A stretch of DNA of 64,000 nt from Eonycteris spelaea. Its lineage: Eukaryota; Chordata; Mammalia; Chiroptera; Pteropodidae. The position numbers and the translations under genes are program-made. The notes beneath the pieces were generated by a model that was not told the DNA's origin, ran no database searches, and saw only the letters and a list, made by a program, of their open reading frames with translations. The stretch spans positions 7,046,501 through 7,110,500 of the forward strand of contig PUFA01000021.1 of NCBI GenBank assembly GCA_003508835.1, given 5' to 3'. Positions 11,185 through 22,360 of this stretch are shown in pieces. Each line of letters opens with the position of its first letter. Position 1 is the stretch's first letter.

Positions 11185-11896
11185 TACACTTACCATATAA
11201 TCTCATAATCATATTTTTGGTATTTCCTCAAAGGAGTTGAAAACTTACATCCCCACAAAAACCTGTACACGGATGTTTACAGAAGCTGTATTCATAATTG
11301 CCAAAACATGGAAGCAATCAAGGTGCCCTTCGGTAAGTAAATGGATAAACTGTGGTACACCCAGACAATAAATAGTATTCAGCACTAACAAGAAATGAGC
11401 TATCGAGCCATGAAAAGACATGGAAGAAACTTAAATGTATATTATTAAGTGAAAGTCAATCTGAAAAGGCTACATGCTATGTGATTTCAACTACATAATA
11501 TTCTGGAAAAGGCAGAAATTATGGAGACAGTAAATAGACCGTGGTTGCCAGGGGTTAGGGGAAGAGATGCATAAATGGAACACAGAGGATTTCCAGAGCA
11601 GTGGAAATACTCTGTATTGGTACTGCAGTGATGAATACATTTGCCCAAACCCATAGATGTAGAACACCAAGAGTAACCATAATGTCAGCTGTGGACTCCA
11701 GGTGATAGTGATGTGTCAATGCAGTCTCATCAATTGTAATAAAGGTCCCCCTTTGGAGGGAGATATGATAATGGGGAAGGCTACACACATACTGGGAGCA
11801 GGAGACAGATGGGAAATCTCCATATCTTCTGCTCAATATTGCTGTGAACCTAAAACTGCTCTAGGAGATAAAGTCTATTCGACATAATAAATAAAT

Positions 11897-12234
11897 GAAA
11901 CCTATAGGCATTGGGTGGGAAGGGATGGGGTTAATGTTTGTTTCAAGGGCCAGCTCCCCAGGTTTTCTAACAGCTATGATTTTTCTCCGTTTCTTGATGG
12001 ATCCCATGCTTCCAGGTTGCTATGGTAAGTCTGCTTGGCTGACTGCCCGGAGCCTGTGCAGAATTCTTATGCCACTCAGAGAATTTATACATGGCTGCTA
12101 CTTCCGCTAAGGCTGCCAAAATCAACACTACACAGCGCAGGCTTCATCCATCTCAGGTAGTCACAGAACGGAAACCTGGAGAAGTCTAGAAACTCTGTTT
12201 CCTTGGCTATATTAAGAGCCTATGGTCCTGCATT
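11897..12234. other. Unannotated sequence between L1 and L2
   Basis: A 71-codon plus-strand open frame here has no recognisable domain. No repeat is recognised. It may be single-copy. Confidence 0.35.
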
Positions 12235-12660
12235 GCTACAGCAAGTATTTTCTAAACAATGCTAGACATTGCTCTAAGCGCTAGGAACATCGCTAGTCAA
12301 AAGAGGCAAAGTCCCTGATCTCGAGAAGTTACATTAAGCCTGAGATGAAAGAAGGAGGGGAAAAAATGTTAAGTAAAATGACATAATGACACACAGTGAC
12401 ACATGATATAAATCTAAAGAGCAGAGTTTCGATACGGGTTATCTATATAGTTACCTTGCGATCTTGCTGTAGGGAAAGTAGAGGACAGGGTGAGGGGAAC
12501 ATCTTTGAACTGAGCTCTAGATGACCAGAAACCAAGCATGCGAAGATAGAACAGAGGAGCAGTCCAGGAAAAGGGAAAACAGTGCCAAAGACTTTGGGAG
12601 GACCAGGAGGGACGCTGCAGGGGATAGTCTCCTGTGCAGAGTCTGATTTCCTCTGGGCGC
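12235..12660 (+). mobile_element. L2 LINE 3' region, part 1
   Basis: Sense L2 order: ACATTGCTCTAAGCGCTAGG, CAAAGTCCCTGATCTCGAGA, ACAGGGTGAGGGGAACATCT, then AGCAGTCCAGGAAAAGGGAA and CAAAGACTTTGGGAGGACCA. The L2 resumes at about 13176 after an L1 insertion. Confidence 0.7.
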
Positions 12661-12699
12661 TCAACATCTGTGGCTTTGGACAAACGTAGCCATCGTTAT

Positions 12700-13166
12700 A
12701 GTAGCGCACGGAGTATTTTCACTGTCCTGAAAATCCTCTGCGGTCCACTTATTCATCCTCTTTCTGGCCCTTGGGAAACGCTGATCTATTTTACTGCCTC
12801 CATAGCTTTTGCCTTTTCCAGAGTGTTATATAGTTGGAATCATATAGCAGGTAGCCTTTTCAGATTGACTTCGTTTACTTAGCCCATGCATTTAAAGTTC
12901 CTCCATGTCTTTTCATGACTCGATAGCTCATTATTTTTTTAGGTAATATTCCACTGTCCATCTGTCCACAGTTTACTTACCCATTCACCTACTGAAGGGC
13001 ATCTTCTAAGTTTCGCAATCATGAATAAAGCCCCTATAAATATCTGTGTGCAGGTTTTTGTACAGACACAAATTTTCAACTCCTTTTCGAGTTGAAATAC
13101 CAAGGAGCATGATTACTAGATTGTATAGTAACATATAGTTTTATAAGAAACCATCAACCGGTGGGG
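12700..13166 (-). mobile_element. L1 LINE fragment, antisense, inserted in L2
   Basis: Antisense L1 3' sequence: CCTTTTCCAGAGTGTTATAT, TTAAAGTTCCTCCATGTCTT, CACCTACTGAAGGGCATCTT, TCATGAATAAAGCCCCTATA and ACATATAGTTTTATAAGAAA. Both flanks are L2 in the same orientation, so this L1 entered an older L2. Exact ends and a duplication were not resolved. Confidence 0.8.
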
Positions 13167-13175
13167 TTTGAGCTT

Positions 13176-13520
13176 CTTTCTAAGTACAATCAGAAACTAT
13201 TGAAGACTCTAGCGGGGAGCTGCATAATTTGATTTAAGATTGTAAATGATCACTATGATCACTCTAACAGAGTATAATGGGACAGAAAAGCAACAAAGAA
13301 GAAATTTTAAAAAGTAGTAGGCCATTATATATTACAAGAGTGTGGAGGAGAAATAAAGACATTTTGAATCAGGCAGTAGTGGAGAGAAATGGGTAGGATT
13401 GAGAGGTATTTTGAAGCAGAGTCAATCAGACTTTTGATAGCTTGATAGATCTAATGGGAGCAGGTGGCCAGTGAAGGAAAGGTGAGAATCCCAGATGACA
13501 CCAAGTCTGGTTTAAATCTT
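13176..13520 (+). mobile_element. L2 LINE, part 2
   Basis: Continues the L2 of 12235-12660: ACTATGATCACTCTAACAGA corresponds to the L2 string around GATCACTCTGGCTGCT, followed by AGAGGTATTTTGAAGCAGAG and CCCAGATGACACCAAGTCTG in the expected order. Confidence 0.68.
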
Positions 13521-13524
13521 TGCA

Positions 13525-15610
13525 TCAGCACTTTTGCATAAATGGCCTCAAGCTGCAATCCAGGCCTGTCTCCTCCAATCTCAACGACACAGTTTTGGAA
13601 GATAATTCTCCACGGGTCTCTCATATTTCTGTACATTCTATGAGCACTAACTGCATTTGTTTTGGACTATCTTTTCAAAACTGTTTGTACAGCAAAAGCC
13701 TTGAAAAAATAGATATAATGTGCCCCTTGGGAACAAAGGAGAGGTTTGTTTACTATTCCATGTAATAAAGATAATATCTCCCCAAAGACAAAAGTTGGAC
13801 AGGTTTATTTCCCATTATATATTTTTTAAAAAATGGGTTTCCTAAGCTCATGGCTCCTCTCTTGCAATGCAACCTGTGTGGCCCAGTCCTGTCACCTGCA
13901 GATTGGGACACAGAGAACTGGTGTAAACACTGTGCCCTGGATATTCCCGTTGCTTTGAGTAATAAACTGTCCTCTGTCTCTGACTCAGTAGTTTCATGTC
14001 TTCTGATAGCGCTGATCATACCTGTCGACCTGTGGTTGCTCATTCGTTAATTTGCAAGCAAAGTAAAACTGCAGATTCTTCCTAGTTCTTGGTATTCATC
14101 ACGAGGGAAGTCTCGTAGAGGTGCTCTCTCTTCACCCCAATGTCAGACCCTTGCTTTTTCTAATGGGTTATTTCCTTACTCCTGACAGCTTTTCAGAAGC
14201 TTATGTTATCAAGGAGTGGCAATATCTTGCTTACCAGACATAGAAAGCTCTCAGAAAGTCACAATAAATGTCATCTTTTTAAAAAGTCCAACATCTAGAC
14301 TAATGAGGATGTGTGATAAGGATAGCTTTCACTATTAGAAGCTTGATTTGGGAAAACAATTTAAAATATGATTTTTAAGCCAAAAAGACCTATCTGTAGC
14401 ATTACTTATGTAATGAATTACCTATTTTATTTTCCTTTTCATAATTGCAGAGAAGGCAATGTTTCCTAATTAGATGCACCAGGTGTGCCTCTCAGTATGA
14501 CAAGACATCTTGATAATCTAAAGAGACTGGGTATAACATACAATGTGATAAATGAATTATCATCAGCTGAATGAAGGTGCACTTTAAAGAAGTGGAAAAC
14601 AGTAATCATTGGGAGAAGGGGGAGGAGGAGTTTGAAGAAGATAAATCTAGTAAGGATCAGAGAGAATGAGAAAATTGTTCAGGTAGAATAAAACCAAGAT
14701 CAGTTTTAGTAGAACAGAGTCCAGTGTAAATCTGAGGCAATTGTTCAGTGGAACCACCTCCTCGGAGTAATTGAGAGACTGTCCCGAGAGCTCTTGAGAG
14801 GAATCGTTAGGTACTTAAGTGTGCTTAAAATGGATGCCCTGTTATTTAAGATAATTACTGTATTCGTGGTCACAGCTTCCTAGCAAGAGCTATTGGCAGT
14901 ACAATCAGCCAATCGGGTGCAAGGATGAGAATCAAGATCAAAAAGAGAAATGGGATGTGAGGAGGGCTTCTTGAGTTGGTTTAGATATGGAATTCCACAT
15001 TCCTGTGAAATGTTTTGTGGATTCTGTCCTCTGTAGGATGGCCAACGTCATTGGTTGTTTCACTTTCAAGATGATTGGGACTAACATGGGAACAGATGCA
15101 AAATGAGGTATGTGTACACACATGAAGAAAAGGGTACATATATGGTCACCCATAGTAGTCATCTCTTTTGAGTGAAGCATCATCTATGACTTCTGCTGGC
15201 TTCTAACTCCCTGTCACTTTAAAAACACCTTCCTTTCCAATCATTGTCACATCCGAATTTTAAAAAGAGATAGATAGTGATATTCTAGCTTAACCACCGT
15301 ACAGCCATGGCTTTCCCCAATATTATCTGTTTCTAGTATTTAAGAAAACATACATTTCTATTTCAAGTTCAAACACATCAAGAATATTAGAAAAGTCTCT
15401 ATGCAAGGCAAATCCAGGCAAAATATGAAGCAAAGTTTTCGCAGATGTACAGTCCATAAAATTTTAACAAAGTGCACCTGGTGAGTTTTTAACCTTCCTG
15501 AACTAAGAAGGACTCATTTTGTGCCTGAATAAATTACAAAAAGGAGGTCATACATTCTGATAAGCTACTTGGGGAAAGTTGATAAATTTTCACTTAACGG
15601 TCACATTAAG
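13525..15610. other. Mostly unannotated sequence with a possible LTR piece
   Basis: Apart from 13820-14035 no repeat is recognised. Open frames of 60-96 codons overlap on both strands around 13.5-14.0 kb and lack protein features. Confidence 0.35.
13820..14035 (+). mobile_element. Possible LTR 3' part (ERV1/ERVL-like)
   Basis: TGCTTTGAGTAATAAACTGT followed by CCTCTGTCTCTGACTCAG resembles the poly(A)-signal/U5 transition of retroviral LTRs. The preceding 120 bp is U3/R-like and moderately GC-rich. The 5' boundary and target duplication are not visible. Confidence 0.38.
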
Positions 15611-15617
15611 CACAATC

Positions 15618-15690
15618 TTTTTTATTTTATTTTATTTTATTTTATTTGTTTTATTTTATTGTTTTATTTTATTTATTTTATTTTATTTTT
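15618..15690. repeat. (TTTTA)n microsatellite
   Basis: About 14 TTTTA-type units with a few TTTG and TTTA interruptions. Read on the minus strand this is a TAAAA repeat, the kind that grows from retroposon A-tails, but no body is recognised beside it. Confidence 0.95.
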
Positions 15691-15774
15691 GCTATAGTTC
15701 ATTTAGTAGGTTGCAGTAAGTACATGTCTTAATTTGCTTCAGCCTACTTAGCTTGAGTCCTTCCATCTGACCGT

Positions 15775-16325
15775 AGATTATAAAACCTGTGGGAAGTGGA
15801 ATTTTAAATGGGTCCCATGACCCTCATTCAGGTTCTAGAGTTGCTCTCATGGTCCTTTCACCTTATATGCCCAAAAGAAGGTGGTCCCGGGGGCTAATCT
15901 AATCACGCCAGTTCTTTAAAAGCAGAGATTTCTCTGACTGGGGAACAAGAGGAGTTCAGAGCAATTGGAAGCATGAAGACTTTGCCAGCAAGATTATAAG
16001 GGGGCCGTGTGAAGGAGCCAGTTAGTGTCCTCTCGAAGCTGACAGCAATTTCAAGCCAATAATACTAGCCAGGAAATGGAGACCTCAGGCCTATAACTGC
16101 AAGGAATTCAATTTGGCCAACAAATAGAATGATTTGGGGAGCAGATATTTTCCCTTACAGCCTCCAGATCAAAGTTCAGCCCTTCTAACTTCTTGATTCT
16201 AGTCTCGTGTGACTTAAGCAAAGAACCAGGCTAGACTTCTGACCTACAGAAAGCACACTGATAATAAGATATATGTGTGTTTTTTTAAGATGCTATATTT
16301 GTGGTAATTTGTTGCACAGAAATAT
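15775..16325 (+). mobile_element. ERVL-MaLR LTR (MLT1-type)
   Basis: Runs in sense order: AAGATTATAAGGGGGCCGTG, GAAGCTGACAGCAATTTCAA, GGAGACCTCAGGCCTATAAC, TGCAAGGAATTCAATTTGGC, GACTTCTGACCTACAGAAAG and finally TTGTGGTAATTTGTTGCACA. These are hallmark MLT1 LTR segments. No internal retroviral sequence is present. Confidence 0.85.
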
Positions 16326-16764
16326 AAAAATATAGAACCAGAAGCATAAATTATAAAATTATAATAATTCCTACAAATAATATAGACAATATTGACAAAA
16401 CAATCTACTGATATTTATTATTAAAGGAATTTTTTAATGAGGAAACTTCCAGGCACATTTTTACTGTTCTTGCAGTTTCTCTCACATTTTTCTGTGAGCT
16501 GTCAGCATTTTTTTCTTTTTTTATTCAGGAAAATACTATTTATTAGTGAGATTTTACAAAACAAACAAACTTTAATATATAATGGATAACACTTCTAGCA
16601 ATACCATTATATTTGACACAAAACATCCACCTCCATCTTTATTCTTGCTTCCATAGTCTCTAAGATTTGCTATAGAAGTTTGTTAAAATCAGGCTGGTTT
16701 GATTTCCATGACAACCAACCAGGTGGCAGTTCCAATGACATACAGCATATGTGAGGCAGAATTA

Positions 16765-16980
16765 CATAGCCATAAAACTCATGGGCTCCTAGGTAGGTCG
16801 GCCTGGTTCCCAATCCGGGCTTCTGCCATTTATTTACTATGTAACCTTGTACAAGTTTCTTAAACCTGATGGTGTGTTTATCTATAAAATCAAGAAAAGA
16901 GTTCCTATCTCATAGAAGGCATTAAAAAGGTATAACATTTTAGGTGCTTCCTGGACTAGAATGAATGCTCAGTAAATTTT
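16765..16980 (+). mobile_element. MIR SINE, sense
   Basis: Sense MIR order: CCTGGTTCCCAATCCGGGCT, TGCCATTTATTTACTATGTA, ACCTTGTACAAGTTTCTTAA, TATCTATAAAATCAAG, TTCCTATCTCATAGAAGGCA, AATGAATGCTCAGTAAA. It is nearly full length. Confidence 0.85.
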
Positions 16981-16984
16981 ACAA

Positions 16985-19495
16985 TGTTAATTTTTACAGG
17001 AGAGCTACTCAAGGCTAATGGCAGCTCACATGCAATAGGCTTGATCCTATGCAACTTACCAATCTCTCACCACAGTCTTTCTCTTGTCTTCCCTCTTTTT
17101 ATAGTACACCCACCATTTTCCAAGTTACCTGGACTCAAAGCCTCAGAAGGATCTGAGGGAAAAATTCGAAAGTTGAATGTCTTCTGATTGATCTCTGCTT
17201 AATCCTACAAGTTTCTGTTTCCATAAGAGGCTTGTGTAACATTTGGAGAGCGGAAGTGATGGAGCAGCCATTTTTCGCTCACATACGTTGTTGCTGACCT
17301 GCTGGCTCACATCATTGCTGTGAGGCACAACAGGGGCCGCAGCTGCTCCATCTGCCCTGGATCTTACTTGGCTTCTCTGATTCCTGGCTTCATAACAAAG
17401 AACCAGCTTCTACAGGACACCCATCCCACCTAAGTTGGAGCAAAAAGAACTGATACAGTTTCGTTCCCCTTTCGTAGACTCCAGCTTGGGCTCGTGGATA
17501 TGGCTTGTGCGTCTTCTCTCCCACCTTACCTCTGTCTTCCCTTCCTGATTGCCTGCCACATGGCTTCCACCCCCAGCATCAACTCAAAGGCAACAACCTT
17601 GCAGAGATGACTTAGCTAGGTCTTAGGGTGGTCAGTCATGTACCGAGAGAAGGACTGAACTCTCCAGCATGACACTGACATTAAATGAGCACACAAAACC
17701 TAAAAAGATGTTTCTGGATAGCACCTGGGGAAGTAGTTTAGCTTTCTGCAGGGGCTTCAGAAGGAAGTGAGGAAAGGAACAAAAGGGGAAATGATGGCAC
17801 CCATTCTGGGCACAGCCAGGGCAAGCTGGGTCAGTTCAGAGAGGTGGCAATTCCTTACTCATGTGTCAGAGCTTGACTACTTTAATGAGAGTGAAAAAAT
17901 GTGAACCTATAGAAAAGTTAATAGTCAACAATAAAGAAAGGCTGTGTACCAGGCTGTGTACCTTCGGAAACAAGAAGTCAACAGGAACGAGGCTGATGGG
18001 GCAGATTTTGTGATGCCTCAGGGGTGATATTTAACTCACATTAACCAATAGGAAGGCATGAAAATGGGGCTCAAGTAGGAACACAGCTTTAGCTAAGCAG
18101 TTGGCAGCACTGGCCTTCTACCTCCCAGATATGTCTCCTTTTCTTTCAAAAGACTGTTTGCAACCTCTTTCCCTTCTACTTGGAAAATCTGAAGGTGAAG
18201 CTGGGCCTCAGCAGTCGAGAGCACGAGGAAAGAGCTGGCGGCTAAATAACTCAGAGACACCCTCTTACACAGCAGAAATCAAATAGGCAGGGGGTTCGAT
18301 TGTAGAAGATAAGGGAGGAATTCAAAATTGCAAGAAAAGTCCTCAATATCTTGGAAATGATCCATGACTATAGGGTAGAGAGATGACAGATCATGATCAG
18401 AATAATGAAGTTTCTGTCTGAAAGAGACATAAGTCACTTTTGCGTAAACATCTTTAGACGAAGCAGGTTCACATGGCCACTCTTGAGTTAAAGAGAACAG
18501 CAGTGTGAAGTCTTCCCATGAGCAGGAGGAAGTGCAGGGAGGGAACCAGACCTTTTGGTGAACAATGTTGAATTCCCCAAAATCTTACCAAACTTAAAAC
18601 AAAGCAAAGCTACTTTTATGGAAACTTAAATTAGCCCTACTAATCAATCAGTCCAGTTATTTTAAATAAGAAGAGAATGGCAGGCAAACTCTGGAATGTG
18701 CTATTACTGACATCTTAGTCGGTGACATAAACTGGCCTAAGATCTAATCCAGCTTTCCGACGGCCAAGCAGGGGTCTCAGACTGCAGCCCCACAGGTGGT
18801 GGGACATGGGGAGTTGACAAACGTGTTGCCCTGGGCAGATGCAGATGACAGCACTAAGCAGCTTGAATTCACAACCTAACACCATGCCTGCCTATGCGTA
18901 CAGTCTTACAAGACACAAAGCAAAACGAATAAACATACATCCCGTCTATGCGCCACCAGTTTGTAAACCCTAATCTATCACTAACTACATTGAAATATCC
19001 CGGTAATTGACTGGATTTCTTTTTAATATAATGGGCAGGTAACAAGTCACCAACGTACATGAAAAAGATGGAGCAAACATCATGAGTCTTCTACTGCCGA
19101 GCTGTTAGGCAATCACAAGTAAATCACTAAAACCTTATTTGTCTTCAGCTTAATGGTAAAAGTGTTGCTACATTCGTGCAGACATTACGGGGTGGACACA
19201 GATCATTTCTGGACGGCTTTTTAAGTTGGGTACTTCTTATTCTATTACGAGATCAAAACTACTCAGTCATGCCACCACTCAGCCATTAGGCTGATATAGA
19301 ATACCTATTAGCTATTTATGCCCCTCAGAGTAGAACAGAAACGAGCAGCAGGCATTAATGGGAGGGCAGCTAGCATTCGGCACTGCCAGTGATTCCCACG
19401 TGCTCTCAGCGTTTGAGGAAGCCTCAAGATGGACCCCATGCCACCAGCTGACTTCCTCCAGAGGCTAGCAGCAGGATGTCAGGGTTTGCATGAGT
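16985..19495. other. Unannotated non-coding sequence
   Basis: A relatively GC-balanced stretch with no recognised repeat and no credible exon. A 12-bp tandem duplication AGGCTGTGTACC lies near 17940-17963. It could include degraded repeats beyond visual recognition. Confidence 0.35.
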
Positions 19496-19499
19496 AAGA

Positions 19500-19690
19500 C
19501 TTTATTTATTTATTTGATATACATAACATCCTTTTTGAGATATGAATCACGCAACATAAAATTCATCCTTTAGACGGTGCAATTCTTAGTTTTGTTTTTG
19601 GGTTTTTTTTTTTGTATATTCAGAGGTGTACAACTATCACCACTATGCTGTTGCAGAACATTTTCATCACCGCAAATAGGTGACTGTGAT
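19500..19690 (-). mobile_element. L1 LINE 3' fragment, antisense
   Basis: CGCAACATAAAATTCATCCT, GTATATTCAGAGGTGTACAA and ACAACTATCACCACTATGCT match the antisense 3' region shared by L1ME/HAL1-type elements. It contains a short internal T-run. Confidence 0.65.
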
Positions 19691-20068
19691 CAAGAAATGA
19701 ATAGGGACGTTAACAAAAATTCAGCATCTAGGCTCTAAATTAATCAAGCAACTAATTGAATGATCTGCAGGTTATATCAGGAAATGATCCAAAATCTCCC
19801 CAGCACCTACGTAGATAGTCTAGGTAATTGTAGCCTTTTGATATGTAATACCATCATCAGCTGTATGTCTAATGATTAGGTCAAACATGGACATTTTAAA
19901 TAACAGAAGCCACATTCACAGCCCTGTGGTTCAATAGTTAGAGGTTACGGGATAATTCCTGTGGTCCTGAATTGCTCAGAGCTGAACGCAAGCTGCGCCT
20001 GCAAGAGGCCAGCACGTCCGGTCGAAAAGCGAAGTTCCAGTTTGAAATTCCATACCCTGAGTGACTGG

Positions 20069-20069
<1 letters not shown>

Positions 20070-20101
<32 letters not shown>
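20070..20101. repeat. T32 homopolymer (candidate antisense poly(A) tail)
   Basis: Thirty-two thymines. On the minus strand this is an A32 run preceded at 20121-20116 by AATAAA, about 15 bases upstream, the spacing expected of a polyadenylated transcript. It may mark the 3' end of an antisense retrocopy whose body would lie downstream on the plus strand. Confidence 0.9.
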
Positions 20102-20108
<7 letters not shown>

Positions 20109-20182
20109 AGCTGAGTTTATTTTGCATTGCATTATACTTCTGTTGTTTCACTATAAATGATCCGAGTATTTAAAATGTCCTT

Positions 20183-20184
<2 letters not shown>

Positions 20185-20231
<47 letters not shown>
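20185..20231. repeat. (CA)n microsatellite
   Basis: About 23 uninterrupted AC units ending at ATAAACGG. It lies about 80 bp beyond the T32 tract. Confidence 0.97.
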
Positions 20232-20233
<2 letters not shown>

Positions 20234-20639
20234 AACGGACCCCAGAAATCTCTGCTTCTCATTTAGGAGTCGGTCGATGAAAGGGAGGGAACCAGTGGTA
20301 CCGTTTAATAAGCAAACTTCTTTCAGGCCGGGAGTGGATGACATGACAGGCCCTGGGAATGGGCGAATATTCAGGCCGCAGGGAATTATCATGAGACACT
20401 GGGCTGAACCTAGACGACCTTCCCTCTCTTTCCATCTTCTTCTCTCCTATGTTGAAAAAAAATGTTTTCTTTGTCTACATTATAATATCCCACACTGTGG
20501 CTTGGTCATATTGATCACTGTCCCTGAAGGTCACCCCTATGTCATAACAAATATCACTTTTTCTACTACTGTGCTTGATCTCATGACCCTTCCCCCTTAT
20601 AAGACATGCGATGCCCACTCCGTGAGTCCATTTGCACAG
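20232..20639. other. Unannotated sequence, possible retrocopy body
   Basis: Sits between the T32/(CA)n pair and an antisense L2. If the T32 is a poly(A) tail, this would be upstream 3'-UTR-like sequence on the minus strand. I recognise no gene and see no flanking duplication, so a retrocopy is unproven. Confidence 0.3.
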
Positions 20640-20944
20640 GTCACAGGCCTCATGATCTCTCTTGACTCCTCTTGTCCTCACTCCACACCCGATCTGAACC
20701 CAAACCACATTCTGCTGGTTCACCTTCACGAGAGAATCTGACCACCTCCTAGCACGTCCACGGCCACCACCCAGGTCTAACCTCGTTACCATTTCCCGCC
20801 TCCCATGTGTTTGACATTCACATGTAAACATGACCTGTGTCTAGTCTGAAAACAGCAGCAGAGTAAATCTGTTACATCGCAAGCTCAAATATCCTTGTTC
20901 TATGTAACCTGAGGGTTACTCCAAATTTCTCCAAGACGTTCTCG

Positions 20945-20992
<48 letters not shown>

Positions 20993-21345
20993 ATTATCCT
21001 AATGGAGGCCCGTTAAGTCTGACCTGATCTGTTCCTCCCGCCGTCACTTCTCGTCATACCTGCTCCTACTCTCCCTTTGGTCTCTCAACCCTTGCCTCGT
21101 TGGCTTTCTTGCTGTTTCTTGAATTCGCAGCATATCCTTCCCTCCAGACACTTGCACAACCTATTCTCTCTCCCGGGAATAGTCTCCAAGGCAGCCACAC
21201 GACTCGCACCCCTACTGCCTTTGCATTTTCATATTTCGAAATGGCTCCTTTTCGGCGAGGTCTTCTGCAGCTCTCCTCTCAATAACAGCACCCCTGTCTC
21301 CTTGTGTGGTCCCCCCCATGGCCCCCGCTCCACACACACAAAATT
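20640..21345 (-). mobile_element. L2 LINE 3' region, antisense
   Basis: Plus-strand order is antisense L2: CTCTTGACTCCTCTTGTCCT, AATCTGACCACCTCCTAGCA, CGGCCACCACCCAGGTCTAA, then after a (CA)n GGCTTTCTTGCTGTTTCTTG, ACTGCCTTTGCATTTTCAT and CCTTTTCGGCGAGGTCTTCT. The 154-codon plus-strand open frame starting at 20277 runs into this element and is a chance frame. Confidence 0.72.
20949..20990. repeat. (CA)n microsatellite inside L2
   Basis: About 21 uninterrupted AC units within the antisense L2. Confidence 0.97.
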
Positions 21346-21699
21346 GTTCTAGTGTTAAGACTTACGATGCCACACGCATGCCAAGAGCGTAGGGGAGGGC
21401 GGGCCAGTGTGCTATGCAGGTCAGAAACGGCGTAAGAGAGAAGGGAAATGAGACTGGTTAAGGGTTTCTTAGGGCGATTAGGGGTGAGAGGTGGGTGGGC
21501 ATCCCTGCATGCCAGTATGGACAAGGGCACCCCTATGATTTTAACTTCCTGCCAGAATCAAAGGAGGAAACAGCCAGGTTTTCTAATCACCTTGTTTAGA
21601 AGTGGGGCCTAAGAGGAAAGGCTTGGAATGGGACTCAAAAATTGTCAGTAGTCAAACATCAAAAGTGGAATCAGATGCTTTCTTATTCACTTTCTAATA
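21346..21699. other. Unannotated sequence between L2 pieces
   Basis: No recognised repeat or coding region. It separates two antisense L2 blocks and may be an insertion into a single L2 or a diverged part of it. Confidence 0.3.
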
Positions 21700-21823
21700 C
21701 ACTTTCTTATGAGCTATTTATTTTGTCTTCCCTTCATCATCATCTAACATACTATTTATTGTACACAACTATCTTATTTTTTTATTAGTCTCCTCATTCC
21801 GGATGGAATGTAAGTTTGATTTA
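21700..21823 (-). mobile_element. L2 LINE 3' tail, antisense, left of solo LTR
   Basis: GAGCTATTTATTTTGTCTTC, ACATACTATTTATTGTACAC and GATGGAATGTAAGTTTGATT match the antisense L2 tail. The series is broken by the solo LTR and resumes after it. Confidence 0.68.
21818..21823 (+). repeat. Solo-LTR target-site duplication, left
   Basis: GATTTA precedes the LTR and is repeated at 22247-22252. Confidence 0.82.
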
Positions 21824-22246
21824 TGCCGGAGCCAGCCGGCTAAAGTCGAACAGCACCTAAAAGAGGGGGTGAAGCCTAAGGAAAAAAGAAGACAGGAAAG
21901 TGCTTCGGGAGGGCATACAGTCAACGCTGCAGCCTTGAGTTTATTTAGCACAGCCCTATATTTCTTTTCGAACACAATAGCAAGGCACAGAGGACATTAC
22001 CATAGGAATGCTGACATTTACATAAGTTCCTATACATCTTTCCTTCAGGGTACAAACATCCTAGCTATTTGTAAAACATTCAACTATCTTATAAGGATTA
22101 CTTTAGGAGGCAAACCTCTCCTTTAGGGTCGGTAATGTTTAACTCAAATCCCTGCTTTCTTGAACCATTGTTTAAGCAGTCTCAGTAACTGCTTTATGGC
22201 CTGTAAGCTACGTGACTTCTTCAGTGTCTCAAAATGGCTCCCGACA
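21824..22246 (-). mobile_element. Solo LTR, class II (betaretrovirus-like) endogenous retrovirus
   Basis: A 423-bp element on the minus strand, starting TGTCGGGAGCC at 22246 and ending GGCTCCGGCA at 21824, so it has TG...CA termini with imperfect inverted ends. An AATAAA lies at 21945-21940 (minus), and a weak TATA-like CTTATAAG sits near 22096-22089. Six-base GATTTA duplications flank it; a 6-bp duplication is characteristic of class II/ERVK-like integration, versus 4 bp for most ERV1 and 5 bp for ERVL. No gag, pol or env sequence is present, so this is a recombined solo LTR. It lies inside an older L2. Confidence 0.85.
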
Positions 22247-22252
22247 GATTTA
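22247..22252 (+). repeat. Solo-LTR target-site duplication, right
   Basis: GATTTA, identical to 21818-21823. Confidence 0.82.
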
Positions 22253-22360
22253 TAGGCAAAAATAACTTTCTCTTTGGTCTGCCATGTCATACCCACTTCC
22301 TGGAAGAGGGCTTGGCACATAGTAAGAACTCAATCAACATTTGTCATATGAATAAATTCA
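22253..22360 (-). mobile_element. L2 LINE 3' tail, antisense, right of solo LTR
   Basis: GAGGGCTTGGCACATAGTAA, GAACTCAATCAACATTTGTC and ATGAATAAATTCA match the terminal antisense L2 motif (tag-CACATAGTA-gcTCAATAAA type). It continues the element broken at 21823. Confidence 0.72.

Larger units (their letters stand above)
10893..11890 (+). mobile_element. L1 LINE 3' end, split by a 5S rRNA retrocopy
   Basis: Sense L1M-type sequence from the end of ORF2 through the 3' UTR: GGCCAAATCCAGAACTGACA, GGCTGTGGAGCAATAAGAAC, TTTGGTGGTTTCTTATAAAC, then GGATAAACTGTGGTACACCC. It ends at GCTGTGAACCTAAAACTGCT and an AATAAATAAA-like tail. The 5S-derived insert at 11035-11174 interrupts it; removing the insert and one duplication restores the expected L1 order. 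The copy is 5'-truncated and heavily mutated. Confidence 0.9.

Noticed and set aside
13753..14050. Overlapping 96- and 66-codon frames on opposite strands as a gene
   Set aside because: The segment has LTR-like texture with a poly(A)-signal string. No domain and no splice context.
19938..20173. Lysine- or phenylalanine-rich frames
   Set aside because: Translations through the T32 tract.
20277..20741. 154-codon plus-strand open frame, the longest in the window
   Set aside because: It runs from unrecognised sequence into an antisense L2, has no domain, signal or retrocopy context, and its second half is the L2 complement. Chance frame.
21824..22246. Full provirus
   Set aside because: No retroviral coding sequence on either side; L2 resumes directly after the duplicated hexamer, so only a solo LTR is present.
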